Assembly: GCF_000296695.1 (NCBI RefSeq)
Contig: NZ_BAFK01000020.1
Span: 1 to 64,000 of the forward strand
Direction of reading: 5' to 3'
DNA: 64,000 nt
From: Rheinheimera nanhaiensis E407-8
GTDB lineage: Bacteria; Pseudomonadota; Gammaproteobacteria; Enterobacterales; Alteromonadaceae
The notes below the pieces were generated by a model. The model did no database searches, had not been told where the DNA came from, and saw only the letters and a list, made by a program, of their open reading frames with translations. The position numbers were made by a program, and so were the translations under genes. Below are positions 44,111-54,200 of this stretch, piece by piece (within the stretch, counting starts at the first letter, position 1; each line of letters starts with the position of its first letter).

Positions 44111-45334
44111 CTAACCACCACCTACCATATTGTTTAACGCTAAAATTGGCTGCAAAATTGCCATCACTATAAATAACACCATACCGGCCATAACGGCGAC
44201 CAGCACCGGCTCAAACACTTTTAACGACACCGTAACCAGGGTTTCAAACTCACGATCCTGCGTATTGGCGGCGCGTTCCAGCATCGAGTCCAGCTGGCCA
44301 CTTTTTTCACCGCTGGCAATCATATGCAGCATCATCGGCGGGAACAGCTTGGTCTGCTCCAGTGCATTACGCAGCGAGGTGCCTTCACGCACCCGGCCGG
44401 TTGCCTCACTCACTGCCTGCTTCATATAAGTATTACTAAGTACATCAGCACTGATACGCATGGCTTCCAGCAGCGGCACTGCCGAGGCATTTAAAATACT
44501 TAGGGTGCGGGCAAAACGGGCGGTATTTAACCCCTTGGTTACCTTGCCCAGCACACGGCTTTTTAGCACCAGCGCATCCCAACGGTAACGAAACGCCGGT
44601 TTTAATAGCGCCCGTTTAAACGCCACCAGCGCCAGCATAAGGGCAATTAACACAAAAACGCCATAAGCACGCAGGAAATCACTGGCGGCGATTAAAAATA
44701 AGGTGCTGCCGGGCAGGGTTTGGCCCATATGTTCAAACTGGCCAACGATTTTCGGCACCACCGCGGCCAGCAAGATGGAAATCACCAGCACGGCAAAACA
44801 GGTAAGAATAATGGGGTACAATAAGGCCTGTAAAATCTGGCTGCGCATATGCTGGCGCTGCTCGGTGTAATCGGCCAGCCGGTTTAATACCTGATCCAAA
44901 TGGCCGGATTTTTCCCCGGCCGCCACCATAGAGCGAAACAGATGATCAAACACATGTGGAAACTCGGCTAAGCCTTCGGCCAGGCTATAACCTTCAACCA
45001 CTTTAGAGCGCACCGTCATCATCATATTTTTCAAGCGTGGTTTATCGCATTGCTCGGCCACTGCCAACAGTGCGCTTTCAATTGGCAGCGCGGCCTCTAC
45101 TAATGTAGCTAACTGGCGGGTAATTAATGCCAGCTCTGACGCCGATATTTTGCGCTTAAACCACTGGCTGCCAGAGGCCAGCAGTTTCTCTTGCTGCGAT
45201 GCCAGGCCAACACTGACCGGCGTCAGCTTTTGTTCACGCAATAAACTGCGGGCATGACGGGCGTTATCGGCTTCCAGCACGCCTTTACTGCTTTTCCCTC
45301 TGGCATCCAGAGCCTGATATTCAAAGGCCGGCAC
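44111..45334 (-). CDS. gspF: Type II secretion inner membrane protein GspF
   Basis: A 407-residue polytopic platform protein. Two GspF cytoplasmic helical domains (about 70-190 and 272-395) alternate with three transmembrane helices (about 170-195, 220-240 and 375-400). It starts with GTG, whose first base overlaps the gspE stop (TAGTG). Confidence 0.95.
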   Translation of the reverse strand: MPAFEYQALDARGKSSKGVLEADNARHARSLLREQKLTPVSVGLASQQEKLLASGSQWFKRKISASELALITRQLATLVEAALPIESALLAVAEQCDKPRLKNMMMTVRSKVVEGYSLAEGLAEFPHVFDHLFRSMVAAGEKSGHLDQVLNRLADYTEQRQHMRSQILQALLYPIILTCFAVLVISILLAAVVPKIVGQFEHMGQTLPGSTLFLIAASDFLRAYGVFVLIALMLALVAFKRALLKPAFRYRWDALVLKSRVLGKVTKGLNTARFARTLSILNASAVPLLEAMRISADVLSNTYMKQAVSEATGRVREGTSLRNALEQTKLFPPMMLHMIASGEKSGQLDSMLERAANTQDREFETLVTVSLKVFEPVLVAVMAGMVLFIVMAILQPILALNNMVGGG

Positions 45335-46842
45335 TACAGATCCTCACGGGTAACGCGCAACACTTCTTCCAGTGTGGTTTCGCCGTTTAACACTTTGCTA
45401 AAGCCGTCGGCACGGATGCTGGGGCTGTGCTGGCGCACGTATTTTTCAATCGCCTGCTCGCCCTTACCATTGTGAATCAGCTCGCGGATATGCTCATCGA
45501 CCAGCAACAACTCATGAATGCCGGTACGGCCGCGATAACCGGTCTGGTTGCAGTGCTCGCAGCCGGTCGCGCGGTAAATCACAACCTCGTCTTTTTTACT
45601 GACGCCCAGCAGATTGCGCTCTTCTTTGTCCGGCTCGTGCGCCGCTTTACAGTGCGGGCACAGAGTACGCACCAGACGCTGCGCCAAAACGCCAAGCAAA
45701 CTGGACGATAATAAAAACGCTTCCACGCCCATATCTTCTAACCGGGTAATGGCACCTGCTGCGGTATTGGTGTGCAAGGTAGATAACACTAAGTGGCCGG
45801 TTAAACTGGCCTGCACGGCAATTTGCGCCGTTTCCAGATCGCGAATTTCACCCACCATCACCACATCCGGGTCCTGGCGCAAAATAGCGCGCAGGCCACG
45901 GGCAAAGGTCATATTCACCTTGGTATTCACCTGGGTTTGGCCTATGCCCTCCAGCTCGTATTCAATCGGATCTTCAACGGTGAGAATATTACGATCTTTG
46001 GTGTTGATTTCGGTAAGCCCGGCGTACAAGGTAGTACTTTTACCCGAGCCGGTGGGGCCAGTCACCAGAATAATACCGTGCGGTTTTAAAATAAGCTCTG
46101 AAAACGCCTGCTGCACTGACAGTGTCATACCCAAATCGGCTAAATTCAGGTGCGAGTTATTTTTATCCAGTAAGCGCAGCACCACCCGCTCACCATGGCT
46201 TGATGGCATGGTCGACACCCGCACATCCACCGCCCGACCGGCGATACGTAAACTGATACGGCCATCCTGCGGTACGCGTTTTTCGGCAATATCCAGCTTA
46301 GCCATTACCTTAATACGCGACACCAGCAAGCTGGACAAACGCCGGTTTGGCCGCAGCACCTCGCGTAATATGCCATCTACCCGAAACCGTACTATTAAGG
46401 CTTTTTCAAAAGTTTCAACATGGATATCTGAGGCGCCAAGCTTAATGGCCTCGCCCAGCATGGCGTTAATCAGCTTGATGATAGGCGCATCATCTTCATT
46501 TTCCAGTAAGTCTTCGCTTTCCTGAATATCATCAGCCAGCGAGGCTAAGTTTACCTCGTTGCCGATATCTTCCATTAGTTGCTGCGCTTCTGAGGAATCA
46601 CGCTGATAACTGGCTTCCAGCATAGCTTCAAACTCGGTCGCCGACAGACGCTGAATTTGAAACGGCTCCGCCAGCAGGCGGCGTACTTCTAATACCGCAT
46701 CCGGCGCTGTGGCGGCATGAATATACAGCTGCCAGCCTTGTGTTTGCCGCGCCAGCAGCACGCCGTGGCGCTTGGCAAAACCAAAGGGTAGCCGGATACT
46801 GCGACTGGCCGGCTGCACCTGCTCTTCGTGTAGCGCCTGCAT
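45334..46842 (-). CDS. gspE: Type II secretion ATPase GspE
   Basis: The 502-residue hexameric ATPase drives pseudopilus assembly from the cytoplasm. Walker A is [14 protein letters not shown], followed by the Asp box and Walker B near [12 protein letters not shown], and then the His box. The tetra-cysteine zinc motif (CPHC ... CEHC about 48 residues later) typical of GspE is complete. The N-terminal domain binds GspL. Coupled to gspD (TAATG). Confidence 0.97.
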   Translation of the reverse strand: MQALHEEQVQPASRSIRLPFGFAKRHGVLLARQTQGWQLYIHAATAPDAVLEVRRLLAEPFQIQRLSATEFEAMLEASYQRDSSEAQQLMEDIGNEVNLASLADDIQESEDLLENEDDAPIIKLINAMLGEAIKLGASDIHVETFEKALIVRFRVDGILREVLRPNRRLSSLLVSRIKVMAKLDIAEKRVPQDGRISLRIAGRAVDVRVSTMPSSHGERVVLRLLDKNNSHLNLADLGMTLSVQQAFSELILKPHGIILVTGPTGSGKSTTLYAGLTEINTKDRNILTVEDPIEYELEGIGQTQVNTKVNMTFARGLRAILRQDPDVVMVGEIRDLETAQIAVQASLTGHLVLSTLHTNTAAGAITRLEDMGVEAFLLSSSLLGVLAQRLVRTLCPHCKAAHEPDKEERNLLGVSKKDEVVIYRATGCEHCNQTGYRGRTGIHELLLVDEHIRELIHNGKGEQAIEKYVRQHSPSIRADGFSKVLNGETTLEEVLRVTREDL

Positions 46843-48962
46843 TAGTCCTGCTTCCCTGGCTGCTCAGTCGATTGCTCTGGCGTGCCTTGTTTGTTCATAT
46901 ACTCATCAAAGGTCGGCGGCAGCGTTAATGAGTCATCCCACTCTGGCAGCACCACCTGCCTGGTGTTCGGCATTAAGCGAATGCCTTCCTCTTCACGCTT
47001 TAACTGCTCAGCGCGGATATAGTTATACTTGGTTTTCGAGATGCCGGAAATGGCCGAGCCTTCGCGCACTATGGTGGCTTTGATAAACACCATCAGATTA
47101 CGTTTTTGCTTGGTAACACTGGTCGATTTAAACAAATGCCCCAGAATCGGAATGTCGCCCAGCAGTGGCACTTTCGACTCACTTTCCTGCACGTCTTCAT
47201 CAATCAAACCGCCCAATACCACAGTGGCACCATCGTCCGCCATTACGGTGGTTTTAATTTCGCGTTTATTAATGGTGATATCGACCGCAGTGGCACCGCC
47301 AATGCTGGACACTTCCTGCTCTATGGTCAGCTGCACCGCATCACCTTCGTTAATTTGCGGCGTCACTTTAAGTTTAATACCCACTTCCTGCCGGTCGACC
47401 TGCTGGAACGGGTTGGTGTTGTTTGAACCCGTGGTAGAGCCGGTTATCACCGGCACTTCCTGACCGACCAGAAAGAACGCTTCCTGGTTATCCATGGTGG
47501 TGATATGCGGCGTGGCCAATACGTTAGAGTTAGTGCTGGTACGCACGGCCTGCAAAATGGCCGCCCAATCGCCTTCGTAAAAGCCCAGCATAGCGCCATT
47601 TAAACCGCTCAGCACCTGTGCCAACACCGAGTAATCGCGGTTAGAGTCCGGAGTTTTAGTGGTTGTTGAGCCACCGCCCGGGTTAGCAACTATAGTTTCG
47701 CTACCACGTGTTATTTGCGAAGCCACTGCAGCACCACCGGCTACGCTGATAATAGGTATAGTATTACCATTATTAAAGTTAGTACCGCCACCATTGGCAT
47801 TTAACCACTGCACACCAAAGTCGGTGCCATCGCCTTCAAAGACTTCAACAATAATGGCTTCTACCAGTACCTGAGCCCGGCGGATATCCAGCTGCCGCAG
47901 CACTTCTTCAAGCGAACGCATCATATCCGGCTGGGCGGTGATCACCAGCGAGTTACTGTCGGCGTGCGCCTCTATACTGATCGCCCGGCCCGGGTTAGCT
48001 GCGGCTGTGCGCCCGCCCTGCGCACCGGCGGCGCCGCCCTGCACTTCAGCCACGATAGACTCACTCACGCCTTTTAATACCGGTACTAACTCTTCAGCTT
48101 TGGCGTATTTTAAATAAAACACCCGGGTGTTGCCGCTGGTTTGCAGCTCGCTGTCCAGCCGCTTGGCCAGTTCAATCACGCGCTGGCGGGCCTGTAATTC
48201 GCCGCTGACAATCACGCTGTTGGTGCGCTCGTCCGCTACGATGCGCGGCACCAAAAAGTCCGGCTGTTCGGCCCGGCCCTGGCTTTTGTAAATACTTTCC
48301 AGAATACGCACAATCTCCGGCGCCGAGGCATATTGCAGCTTAACGATTTCCAGCTCCTGATCGCCGGCTTTGTCTACCCGCTGAATAATGTCCACCAGGC
48401 GGTTAACCACCGCTGCCGGGCCAGTCATCATAATGACATTCGACGGGTCGTAGTTCACCACATGGCCGCCACCGGCCTGGTTACTAAACTGACGCAGCAG
48501 CGGCGCCAGCTCACGTACCGACACGTTACGCACCTGCACCACCCGGGTCACCATCTCGTCACCCTGGCCGGGGTGGGTATCGCTAACCACCGGAATATTG
48601 CTGGTTTTAGCGTCTTTGTTACGCACCACCTTTAATACGCCATTGTCCATTTCAACCACGGCAAAGCCATACACTTCCAGTACGTTTAAGAAAAACTGAT
48701 AGTACTGCTGCTCGTTTAGCATTTCATAACTGCGCACGTTCACCCGGCCGCGCACTTGCGGGTCAACAATGATGGTTTTTTTCAGGTTCATACCAACGAT
48801 ATTAATAAACTCGTTGATGTCGGTGCCTTTAAAGTTTGGCGAATACATCACCTGTTCCTGTGCCACCACTGCAGCACCGGGAATAATAGTGGTCAGCGCG
48901 GTGGCGACCAGTAAGCTGGCCAGCGTGCGACGGGAGAAAAAACTCAATTGCCCTGATTTCAT
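46842..48962 (-). CDS. gspD: Type II secretion outer membrane secretin GspD
   Basis: The 706-residue secretin forms the outer membrane pore. A signal peptide (about 1-34) is followed by the N0 domain ([15 protein letters not shown]), N1-N3 repeats, and the secretin domain (about 400-640, with [14 protein letters not shown] near its end). The short acidic/Gln-rich tail after 640 is the S-domain region. No GspS pilotin gene is adjacent. It lies 27 bases after gspC. Confidence 0.96.
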   Translation of the reverse strand: MKSGQLSFFSRRTLASLLVATALTTIIPGAAVVAQEQVMYSPNFKGTDINEFINIVGMNLKKTIIVDPQVRGRVNVRSYEMLNEQQYYQFFLNVLEVYGFAVVEMDNGVLKVVRNKDAKTSNIPVVSDTHPGQGDEMVTRVVQVRNVSVRELAPLLRQFSNQAGGGHVVNYDPSNVIMMTGPAAVVNRLVDIIQRVDKAGDQELEIVKLQYASAPEIVRILESIYKSQGRAEQPDFLVPRIVADERTNSVIVSGELQARQRVIELAKRLDSELQTSGNTRVFYLKYAKAEELVPVLKGVSESIVAEVQGGAAGAQGGRTAAANPGRAISIEAHADSNSLVITAQPDMMRSLEEVLRQLDIRRAQVLVEAIIVEVFEGDGTDFGVQWLNANGGGTNFNNGNTIPIISVAGGAAVASQITRGSETIVANPGGGSTTTKTPDSNRDYSVLAQVLSGLNGAMLGFYEGDWAAILQAVRTSTNSNVLATPHITTMDNQEAFFLVGQEVPVITGSTTGSNNTNPFQQVDRQEVGIKLKVTPQINEGDAVQLTIEQEVSSIGGATAVDITINKREIKTTVMADDGATVVLGGLIDEDVQESESKVPLLGDIPILGHLFKSTSVTKQKRNLMVFIKATIVREGSAISGISKTKYNYIRAEQLKREEEGIRLMPNTRQVVLPEWDDSLTLPPTFDEYMNKQGTPEQSTEQPGKQD

Positions 48963-48989
48963 TATGCTACAACCAATTCGTTTTAATAA

Positions 48990-49943
48990 TTATTGTGACA
49001 GGCTAACCAGAATGTCTCTGATCTCACCATCGCGTTCTATTTTAATTGCTGCTTCTTTGGCATCACGCAATTCGTTAATCACGTTCATTGCCTGCTGCAT
49101 GTCGGTTAATGCAATACCATTAATTTCTATCGCCAGATCATTCGGTTGCAGGCCCAGCTGCGTAAACAAGGTGGCATCTTTACCCGGCATTAAGCGATAG
49201 CCCAGTAACTGCCCTTGCGGCCGGTGCGGTGACACCCTGATGTAATCAAAAAACTTCATCGGCTCGGCGATAAGCTCGTCGCGGCGGATATCCAGCTCTT
49301 CAGACAGCTCCAGCGGCTGCATTTCCATTGGCTCCGGCACTGGGGCTAAGTCTCCGCCGTTATCCTCTACCGCCACCAGTTCATCAGCGCGGCCCAGGCC
49401 GGCGTTAGCCTGGGCAATTTTGGTGTATTCAATACCGTCGAGCATCAGGGTTTCAAAGCGGCCAGCCTGTAACAATAACACTCTGTCGGCCAGCACCTGC
49501 TTTAACACCGCATTGGTGCCCTCAATAGTATCATCTACCGCGTAGGTAGCTTCACTGCCGCGGCTTTCAATAATAGCACTGCCTTTGGCCGGATCAGCAG
49601 GCAGCGCCACCACACCGGTCAGTTTAACATTCAGCTGGGTTTTCGGCGCTTCGGTCACCACCGGCTGCACCGCTTTGACCGGCTCAGAGCTGGCTTTACC
49701 AAACAGGGCAAAGCCGGTTAATGCCGGCAAACTCACACCTGAGCCTGCTGATTTGCTGCCAGCTGATGATATCGCAGGCGTTAGCGCTGTTGCTGCCGGC
49801 GTGGGCACCAGCTGCCAGCTGAAACGGGCCAGTAACCAGGCCAGCAGAATAACCAATAGCAGGTTCAGCCACGGCTGTACCCGCTGTAACGGTAGTTTAT
49901 CGAGTTGTTGTAACAACTGCTGTATATCGGGTAACGGCTTCAT
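48990..49943 (-). CDS. gspC: Type II secretion protein GspC
   Basis: A 317-residue inner membrane protein, first gene of the operon. One helix (about 26-44) is followed by the homology region that binds GspD N0 (LTGVVALPADPAKGSAIIES) and a C-terminal PDZ domain (about 230-317), which selects substrates. It is divergent from hslR with 167 bp to the hslR start, so the operon promoter must lie in that gap. Confidence 0.93.
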   Translation of the reverse strand: MKPLPDIQQLLQQLDKLPLQRVQPWLNLLLVILLAWLLARFSWQLVPTPAATALTPAISSAGSKSAGSGVSLPALTGFALFGKASSEPVKAVQPVVTEAPKTQLNVKLTGVVALPADPAKGSAIIESRGSEATYAVDDTIEGTNAVLKQVLADRVLLLQAGRFETLMLDGIEYTKIAQANAGLGRADELVAVEDNGGDLAPVPEPMEMQPLELSEELDIRRDELIAEPMKFFDYIRVSPHRPQGQLLGYRLMPGKDATLFTQLGLQPNDLAIEINGIALTDMQQAMNVINELRDAKEAAIKIERDGEIRDILVSLSQ

Positions 49944-50074
49944 TGCACACTATTGCCTGTAAAACGAAATTTATCTTAACCAGTTGTGTTTACACCAACA
50001 AGTCATCTGCGAACTTTTACAACATATTAACCGCATTTTTGTCCATGCTGGCACCAAATTCGCTGATTTGGCAC

Positions 50075-50080
50075 TATAAT
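50075..50080 (+). promoter_or_regulatory. Probable -10 element of hslR
   Basis: A perfect TATAAT lies 31 bp before the hslR start; no good -35 is visible. It argues against translation starts further upstream. Confidence 0.45.
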
Positions 50081-50110
50081 GGCTACCTTAGTTCAGCCAG
50101 ACACGATGAT

Positions 50111-50524
50111 ATGACGCAATCTAACACGCCGGCACAGTCTGACACAGCTTCATTACGGTTAGATAAATGGCTGTGGGCCTGTCGCTTTTATAAAACCCGC
50201 ACCCTGGCAAAAGAGATGATCGAAGGCGGTAAAGTACATTATAATGGCCAGCGCTGCAAAGCCAGCAGAACTGTCGAGCCCGGTGCTACCGTAAGGCTGG
50301 CACAGGGCAGCGATGAAAAAATTGTCATCGTGTTGGGGCTTTCCGACAAACGGCTGTCAGCACCGTTAGCGCAGGCCTTATATGAAGAAACCGCTGACAG
50401 CATAGCACAGCGACAGAAACGGGCTGAACTGCGAAAAACCAACAGCCTGTTTGCGCCGCACCCCGACACTAAACCCGATAAAAAAGAGCGGCGTAAGCTG
50501 CTTCTGTTAAAATCGCAGCAGTAA
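50111..50524 (+). CDS. hslR: Ribosome-associated heat shock protein Hsp15 (HslR)
   Basis: Hsp15 binds 50S subunits carrying stalled peptidyl-tRNA and helps recycling. An S4 RNA-binding domain covers about 14-75, with LRLDKWLWACRFYKTRTLAKEMI and GGKVHYNGQR. The C-terminal tail is basic (KPDKKERRKLLLLK). From the ATG at 50111 it is 137 residues against 133 in E. coli. The ORF opens 56 codons earlier but a TATAAT box lies inside that stretch. It is followed at once by hslO, as in E. coli. Confidence 0.95.
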   Translation: MTQSNTPAQSDTASLRLDKWLWACRFYKTRTLAKEMIEGGKVHYNGQRCKASRTVEPGATVRLAQGSDEKIVIVLGLSDKRLSAPLAQALYEETADSIAQRQKRAELRKTNSLFAPHPDTKPDKKERRKLLLLKSQQ

Positions 50525-50533
50525 GAGAACAGC

Positions 50534-51382
50534 ATGAATTCAGACAGCTTATATCGTTTCTTATTCCAGCAACGCAATGTGCGTGGCGAGATGGTGCAAT
50601 TAGCCGACAGTCTGGAGCAGATGTTGTTGCATCATGATTATCCGCTGCCGATCAAACAGTTGCTGGCTGAATTGGTTGCCGCCACCAGCTTACTGACCGC
50701 CACCTTAAAGCTGGATGGCGATATTGCGGTGCAAATTCAGGGCGATGGCCCGGTGCGCTTTGCCGCCGTCAATGGCACCGATCAGCAGCAGTTTCGCGGA
50801 GTGGTGCGGATGCAGGCCGAAATCCGTGGCGACAGTTTCCGCGACCTGATTGGCGAGGGTTATTTGCTGGTCACCATTACCCCCAAGCTGGGTGAGCGTT
50901 ATCAGGGCATTATTCCACTGAGCGGCGACAGCCTGACCAGCACTCTGGAAGCCTACTTTGCCCAGTCGGAGCAACTGCCGACCCGCTTGTACCTGTATAC
51001 CGATATTCAGCAGCATAAGTGCCGCTCAGCCGGTTTTATGCTGCAGGTATTGCCGGTAGAGCAGGACAAAGCCAAAGCCGACTTTGCCGATTTAGTCATG
51101 TTAAGCGACACCCTAACACAGGATGAAGTGTTTAACCTGCCGGCCGAGCAACTATTGTACCGGCTGTTTCACCAGGAGCAGGTCGAGTTGTTTGCGCCGC
51201 AACCGGTCAGTTTTGTCTGCGGCTGCTCACGGGAAAAATGCCGCGCTGCCATTGTCAGCCTGGGACGGGATCTGATCAGCGAGCATATCGCTCAGGGCGA
51301 GCTGACCATTAGCTGTGAATACTGCAACAAGAGTTATTTGTTTAACGTTGACGATTTGAACGCGCTGCTACAACAACTGTAA
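50534..51382 (+). CDS. hslO: Redox-regulated chaperone Hsp33 (HslO)
   Basis: A 282-residue holdase chaperone switched on by oxidation plus unfolding. The four zinc-binding cysteines are in CGCSREKC (CxC) and CEYC (CxxC), about residues 230-265. The N-terminal domain starts YRFLFQQRNVRGEMVQL as in E. coli. It lies 9 bases after hslR, so they are co-transcribed. A hairpin follows the stop. Confidence 0.96.
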   Translation: MNSDSLYRFLFQQRNVRGEMVQLADSLEQMLLHHDYPLPIKQLLAELVAATSLLTATLKLDGDIAVQIQGDGPVRFAAVNGTDQQQFRGVVRMQAEIRGDSFRDLIGEGYLLVTITPKLGERYQGIIPLSGDSLTSTLEAYFAQSEQLPTRLYLYTDIQQHKCRSAGFMLQVLPVEQDKAKADFADLVMLSDTLTQDEVFNLPAEQLLYRLFHQEQVELFAPQPVSFVCGCSREKCRAAIVSLGRDLISEHIAQGELTISCEYCNKSYLFNVDDLNALLQQL

Positions 51383-51398
51383 GCACGTTCAGTAGAAC

Positions 51399-51421
51399 GA
51401 CAGCGGCACAGCGCCGCTGTC
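51399..51421. terminator. Hairpin between hslO and the sigma-54 activator gene
   Basis: A 9-bp stem (GACAGCGGC / GCCGCTGTC) with a 5-nt loop lies between convergent genes and touches the activator stop. No T-tract is present, so it may act as a roadblock or mRNA end stabiliser. Confidence 0.45.
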
Positions 51422-52760
51422 AGTCAGACTGCTGGTATTTTTCCAGTTTGTTATACAGCGTTTTTACGCTGATCCCCAGCTGCAGAGCCGTATCGGTTTT
51501 ATTGCCATTGTTCTCGGCCAGGGTAGATAAAATGGCCGCCTTTTCCAGTTGCTCTAACGGCACACCAGCCGGTACTTCAGCCGGCTCAGTTGCGCTGGCT
51601 GCCACGGATTGCTCCAGCAGCAAATGCTCTGGCAAAATCTGGCTGTCGGCCAGTATATAAGCCCGCTCTATCGCATGTTTAAGCTCACGCACATTGCCCG
51701 GCCAGTGGTAGGCAGCGATGTGCTCCAGTGCTGCAGGCGATAAACGCTTTTGCTGTTGCTCCTGGCTGTTACGGTAAGCCAGAAAATGCTGTGCCAATCC
51801 GCTGATGTCCTCGCCGCGCTCCCGCAGCGGTGGTACCTGCACCGGAAACTGTGCCAGACGAAAATACACATCTTCACGCAAGATGCCATCGGCGATCGCC
51901 TGCAGCGGATCACGGTTGGTGGCGGCCACTACGCGCACATTGGTCTGGCAGCTTTTATCACTGCCTACCGGGCGATATTCACCGCTTTCCAGCACCCGCA
52001 ACAGCTTAACCTGCTGCTCCAGCGGCATTTCGGTCACTTCATCCAAAAATAAGGTGCCGCCATAGGCCTGGGCAAACACGCCCTGGTGGTCGCGCAAGGC
52101 GCCGGTAAAGGCACCTTTGACATGACCAAACAGCTCACTGTCGACCAGCTCCGGGCTGAGCGCACCACAGTTTATCGCAACAAAGGGTTGCTCGGCGCGG
52201 TAACTGGCCAGATGCAGCGTGTTGGCAACCAGCTCTTTGCCGGCGCCGCTCTCGCCGATAATCAGCACATTGGCCTGCGTTACCGCGACTTTGCGCAGTG
52301 TGCGGTACAGCGTTAACATCGCCCGCGACGAGCCGACCAACAAGCCAAACTGGTCAAGCTGGCTACTGTTACTGCTCACCCGGTGCCGGGCTAAAGATAA
52401 TTGCTGATAAAAGTCCTGCAGCGTATCGAGCAGACAGCCCAGATCCAGCGGCTGACGAAAATGATAGCCGGCACCACAGCGCATCAGCTGATCTAACACA
52501 GGGTCAGGCTTGCCATCACTGACAATAACAAAATCCAGCTCCGCTAAAATACCGCTGTCCATCAGTTGGCTTAACGCTGAGCTTTCGAAGCGATCGGCTT
52601 GCAGCAACACCACATCCGCTTTCTGCTGCAATAACTGTTCGGGCCAGGGTGCAGCGTCGCTGCTGGCGACTACCATAAACTGCCGTACTACCGCAGACTG
52701 CATTAACTGGCGCGCCAGCTCCGTGTCCTGCACATGCATAAACAAACGCGGTTTATTCAT
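51420..52760 (-). CDS. Sigma-54 activator with degenerate receiver domain
   Basis: A 446-residue bacterial enhancer-binding protein. The AAA+ core (about 139-365) has Walker A GESGAGKE (169-176) and the GAFTGA loop (216-221) that contacts sigma-54. A Fis-type HTH closes the protein (TALQLGISVKTLYNKLEK). The N-terminal 120 residues look like a receiver fold, but the phospho-accepting Asp is replaced (DVVLLQAD, Gln54) and the acidic pocket at the start is lost. It probably is not controlled by a kinase; a helper protein or constitutive activity is more likely. It is divergent from genes with sigma-54-like promoters. Confidence 0.9.
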   Translation of the reverse strand: MNKPRLFMHVQDTELARQLMQSAVVRQFMVVASSDAAPWPEQLLQQKADVVLLQADRFESSALSQLMDSGILAELDFVIVSDGKPDPVLDQLMRCGAGYHFRQPLDLGCLLDTLQDFYQQLSLARHRVSSNSSQLDQFGLLVGSSRAMLTLYRTLRKVAVTQANVLIIGESGAGKELVANTLHLASYRAEQPFVAINCGALSPELVDSELFGHVKGAFTGALRDHQGVFAQAYGGTLFLDEVTEMPLEQQVKLLRVLESGEYRPVGSDKSCQTNVRVVAATNRDPLQAIADGILREDVYFRLAQFPVQVPPLRERGEDISGLAQHFLAYRNSQEQQQKRLSPAALEHIAAYHWPGNVRELKHAIERAYILADSQILPEHLLLEQSVAASATEPAEVPAGVPLEQLEKAAILSTLAENNGNKTDTALQLGISVKTLYNKLEKYQQSD

Positions 52761-52898
52761 TGGTCGGCTCTCTGTATTGGCATTTAACGCCTTGTCAGCA
52801 CTGTAAATTTAACAATGCCGCCGGGTAAAACTTACCTGTCATTGGTTAGCGCTGATGGCTGAAATTTAAAATAGTAAAGTAAATCATAAATTTATGCC

Positions 52899-52915
52899 TT
52901 GGTACATGAATTGAA
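52899..52915 (+). promoter_or_regulatory. Weak sigma-54-like promoter
   Basis: TTGGTAC...TTGAA keeps the -24 GG and TTG spacing, but the -12 GC is GA. It lies 38 bp before the gene at 52954. Less convincing than the one at 53498. Confidence 0.3.
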
Positions 52916-52953
52916 TATGAACTTTAACAATCAACACCCTGCAGGAGTAAGCG

Positions 52954-53448
52954 ATGATTGCGCCAGCTGACTTAATGCGTGCCTCCCACCCAGACGATAT
53001 ACCACTACTGAGGGCCGTGGCCAGTTTATGCGCCAGTGCCGGCCGCTTTTTTCAGTTGGCGGCCAGCCAGGTTAGCACAGGTAATTTACGTTACCAGTTT
53101 GCCACCTTGGCTCGTTTGCATGTCAGTGCCAGCCAGCAACTGCCTGACCACGCTGATGCGGCCGCCCTGCGGCAACTCTGCCCGCAGCTCGCTGCCGTGC
53201 AATACTGGTACCTGCAGCAACACAATAAGTTACAACAACATGAGTGTAGCCCGGCTCTGCTGGCTGAGCTGGCCATATTACTGCCGCAGCAACTGGCCGC
53301 GTTAAAGCAGCTTACCCGCTGCAGCAGCCACCGGCTACAAGCCGGCCTGGCGCACTTTACCGCGGCCCTGCAAGTGGCCTGCGACCAGTTGCTGCCACTG
53401 TTGCAAGTTTTACCGGTTAGCCGGCAAAAAATACAAACAAAAAATTAA
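52954..53448 (+). CDS. Helical-bundle protein (possibly DUF2383/PA2169-like)
   Basis: A 164-residue all-alpha protein, rich in Leu, Ala and Gln, with no signal peptide or membrane helix. A good AGGAG site precedes the ATG. The pattern of helices (LLRAVASLCASAGRFFQLAAS; QFATLARLHVSASQQL) resembles ferritin-like four-helix bundles of the DUF2383 type, but the likeness is weak. It sits between a sigma-54 activator and a BON-domain stress protein, a grouping that hints at envelope or stationary-phase stress. The function is unknown. Confidence 0.6.
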   Translation: MIAPADLMRASHPDDIPLLRAVASLCASAGRFFQLAASQVSTGNLRYQFATLARLHVSASQQLPDHADAAALRQLCPQLAAVQYWYLQQHNKLQQHECSPALLAELAILLPQQLAALKQLTRCSSHRLQAGLAHFTAALQVACDQLLPLLQVLPVSRQKIQTKN

Positions 53449-53497
53449 CATTGCCTGAATAAAAAAAATAAAACCAATATTCTCAATGAATTAAAAA

Positions 53498-53514
53498 TTG
53501 GCATCATGCTGGCA
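53498..53514 (+). promoter_or_regulatory. Sigma-54 promoter of the BON-domain gene
   Basis: TTGGCATC-N4-TGGCA keeps the invariant GG (53500-53501) and GC (53512-53513) with exact spacing and matches most other positions of the YTGGCACG-N4-TTGCW consensus. An IHF-like sequence (CAATGAATTA) lies at 53484-53493 just upstream. The start of transcription would be near 53525, 25 bases before the ATG. Confidence 0.65.
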
Positions 53515-53550
53515 TTTGTCATAGCGTCTCACTACAGAAGGAGCGACAAC

Positions 53551-54090
53551 ATGAAACGTACGACTTTAGCTATGATGATGACCCTGGCCCTTAGCAGCAC
53601 AGCGGTATTGGCCAATGAGTGGAAAGACAGCGCTAAAGATGCGTGGATTGATGGCAAAGCCGAAACTACGCTACTGTTAAACGGGAATTTAAACTCGTTT
53701 GACATTAACACCGATGTGAAAAACGGCGCCGTCACCCTGACCGGTAAAGTAGACTCAGAAGTCGACAAAGCGCTGGCTGAAGAGCTGATTGCCAGCCTGG
53801 ACGGCGTGACCGGTGTGGATAACCAATTGACGGTAGTGGCGCAGGCTAAACCAGACCAGCAACAAAGCGGCAGTGCGCTGAAAGACGCCAAAATCGCTAC
53901 CGTGGTAAAAACCCGCTTGTTATTTGAGTCAGAAGTCAGCGGCACCAGCATTAATGTCGATGCGAAGCAAGGTGTGGTGACCTTAAGCGGCGAGGTCGAG
54001 TCGGACGCGGAAAAAGACTTAGCCGTCGCCATCGCCAAAAACACCAATGATGTCAGCCGGGTGATTGATCAACTGCAAGTTGCGCAATAA
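53551..54090 (+). CDS. Periplasmic two-BON-domain protein (OsmY-like)
   Basis: A signal peptide ends near SSTAVLANE. Two BON domains follow (about 35-100 and 110-175), with VKNGAVTLTGKVDSEVDKALAEEL and VDAKQGVVTLSGEVESDAEK. BON domains bind phospholipid surfaces; OsmY is a periplasmic stress chaperone. The ATG at 53551 has an AGAAGGAG site and gives 179 residues. Transcription is probably sigma-54 dependent and driven by the neighbouring activator. A strong terminator follows. Confidence 0.9.
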   Translation: MKRTTLAMMMTLALSSTAVLANEWKDSAKDAWIDGKAETTLLLNGNLNSFDINTDVKNGAVTLTGKVDSEVDKALAEELIASLDGVTGVDNQLTVVAQAKPDQQQSGSALKDAKIATVVKTRLLFESEVSGTSINVDAKQGVVTLSGEVESDAEKDLAVAIAKNTNDVSRVIDQLQVAQ

Positions 54091-54105
54091 GGCCCGTACG
54101 AAGCC

Positions 54106-54141
54106 AAGGCCGCAGCCGGTGTAAGCCCGCTGCGGCCTTTT
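54106..54141 (+). terminator. Terminator of the BON-domain gene
   Basis: An 11-bp perfect stem (AAGGCCGCAGC / GCTGCGGCCTT) with a 12-nt loop and a TTTT end, 16 bases past the stop. Confidence 0.85.
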
Positions 54142-54200
54142 GCTGTGCCGCTGCAGATCCGGTATGCTGGCGGCAACAGCGTTAGCGGTACACTATTTTA

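Noticed and set aside
45614-46525. Plus-strand 303-residue frame
   Set aside because: It lies wholly opposite gspE, has no ribosome site or recognisable domain, and gspE is certain.
49943-50110. Longer HslR start at 49943
   Set aside because: The stretch contains the TATAAT element and is not conserved in HslR.
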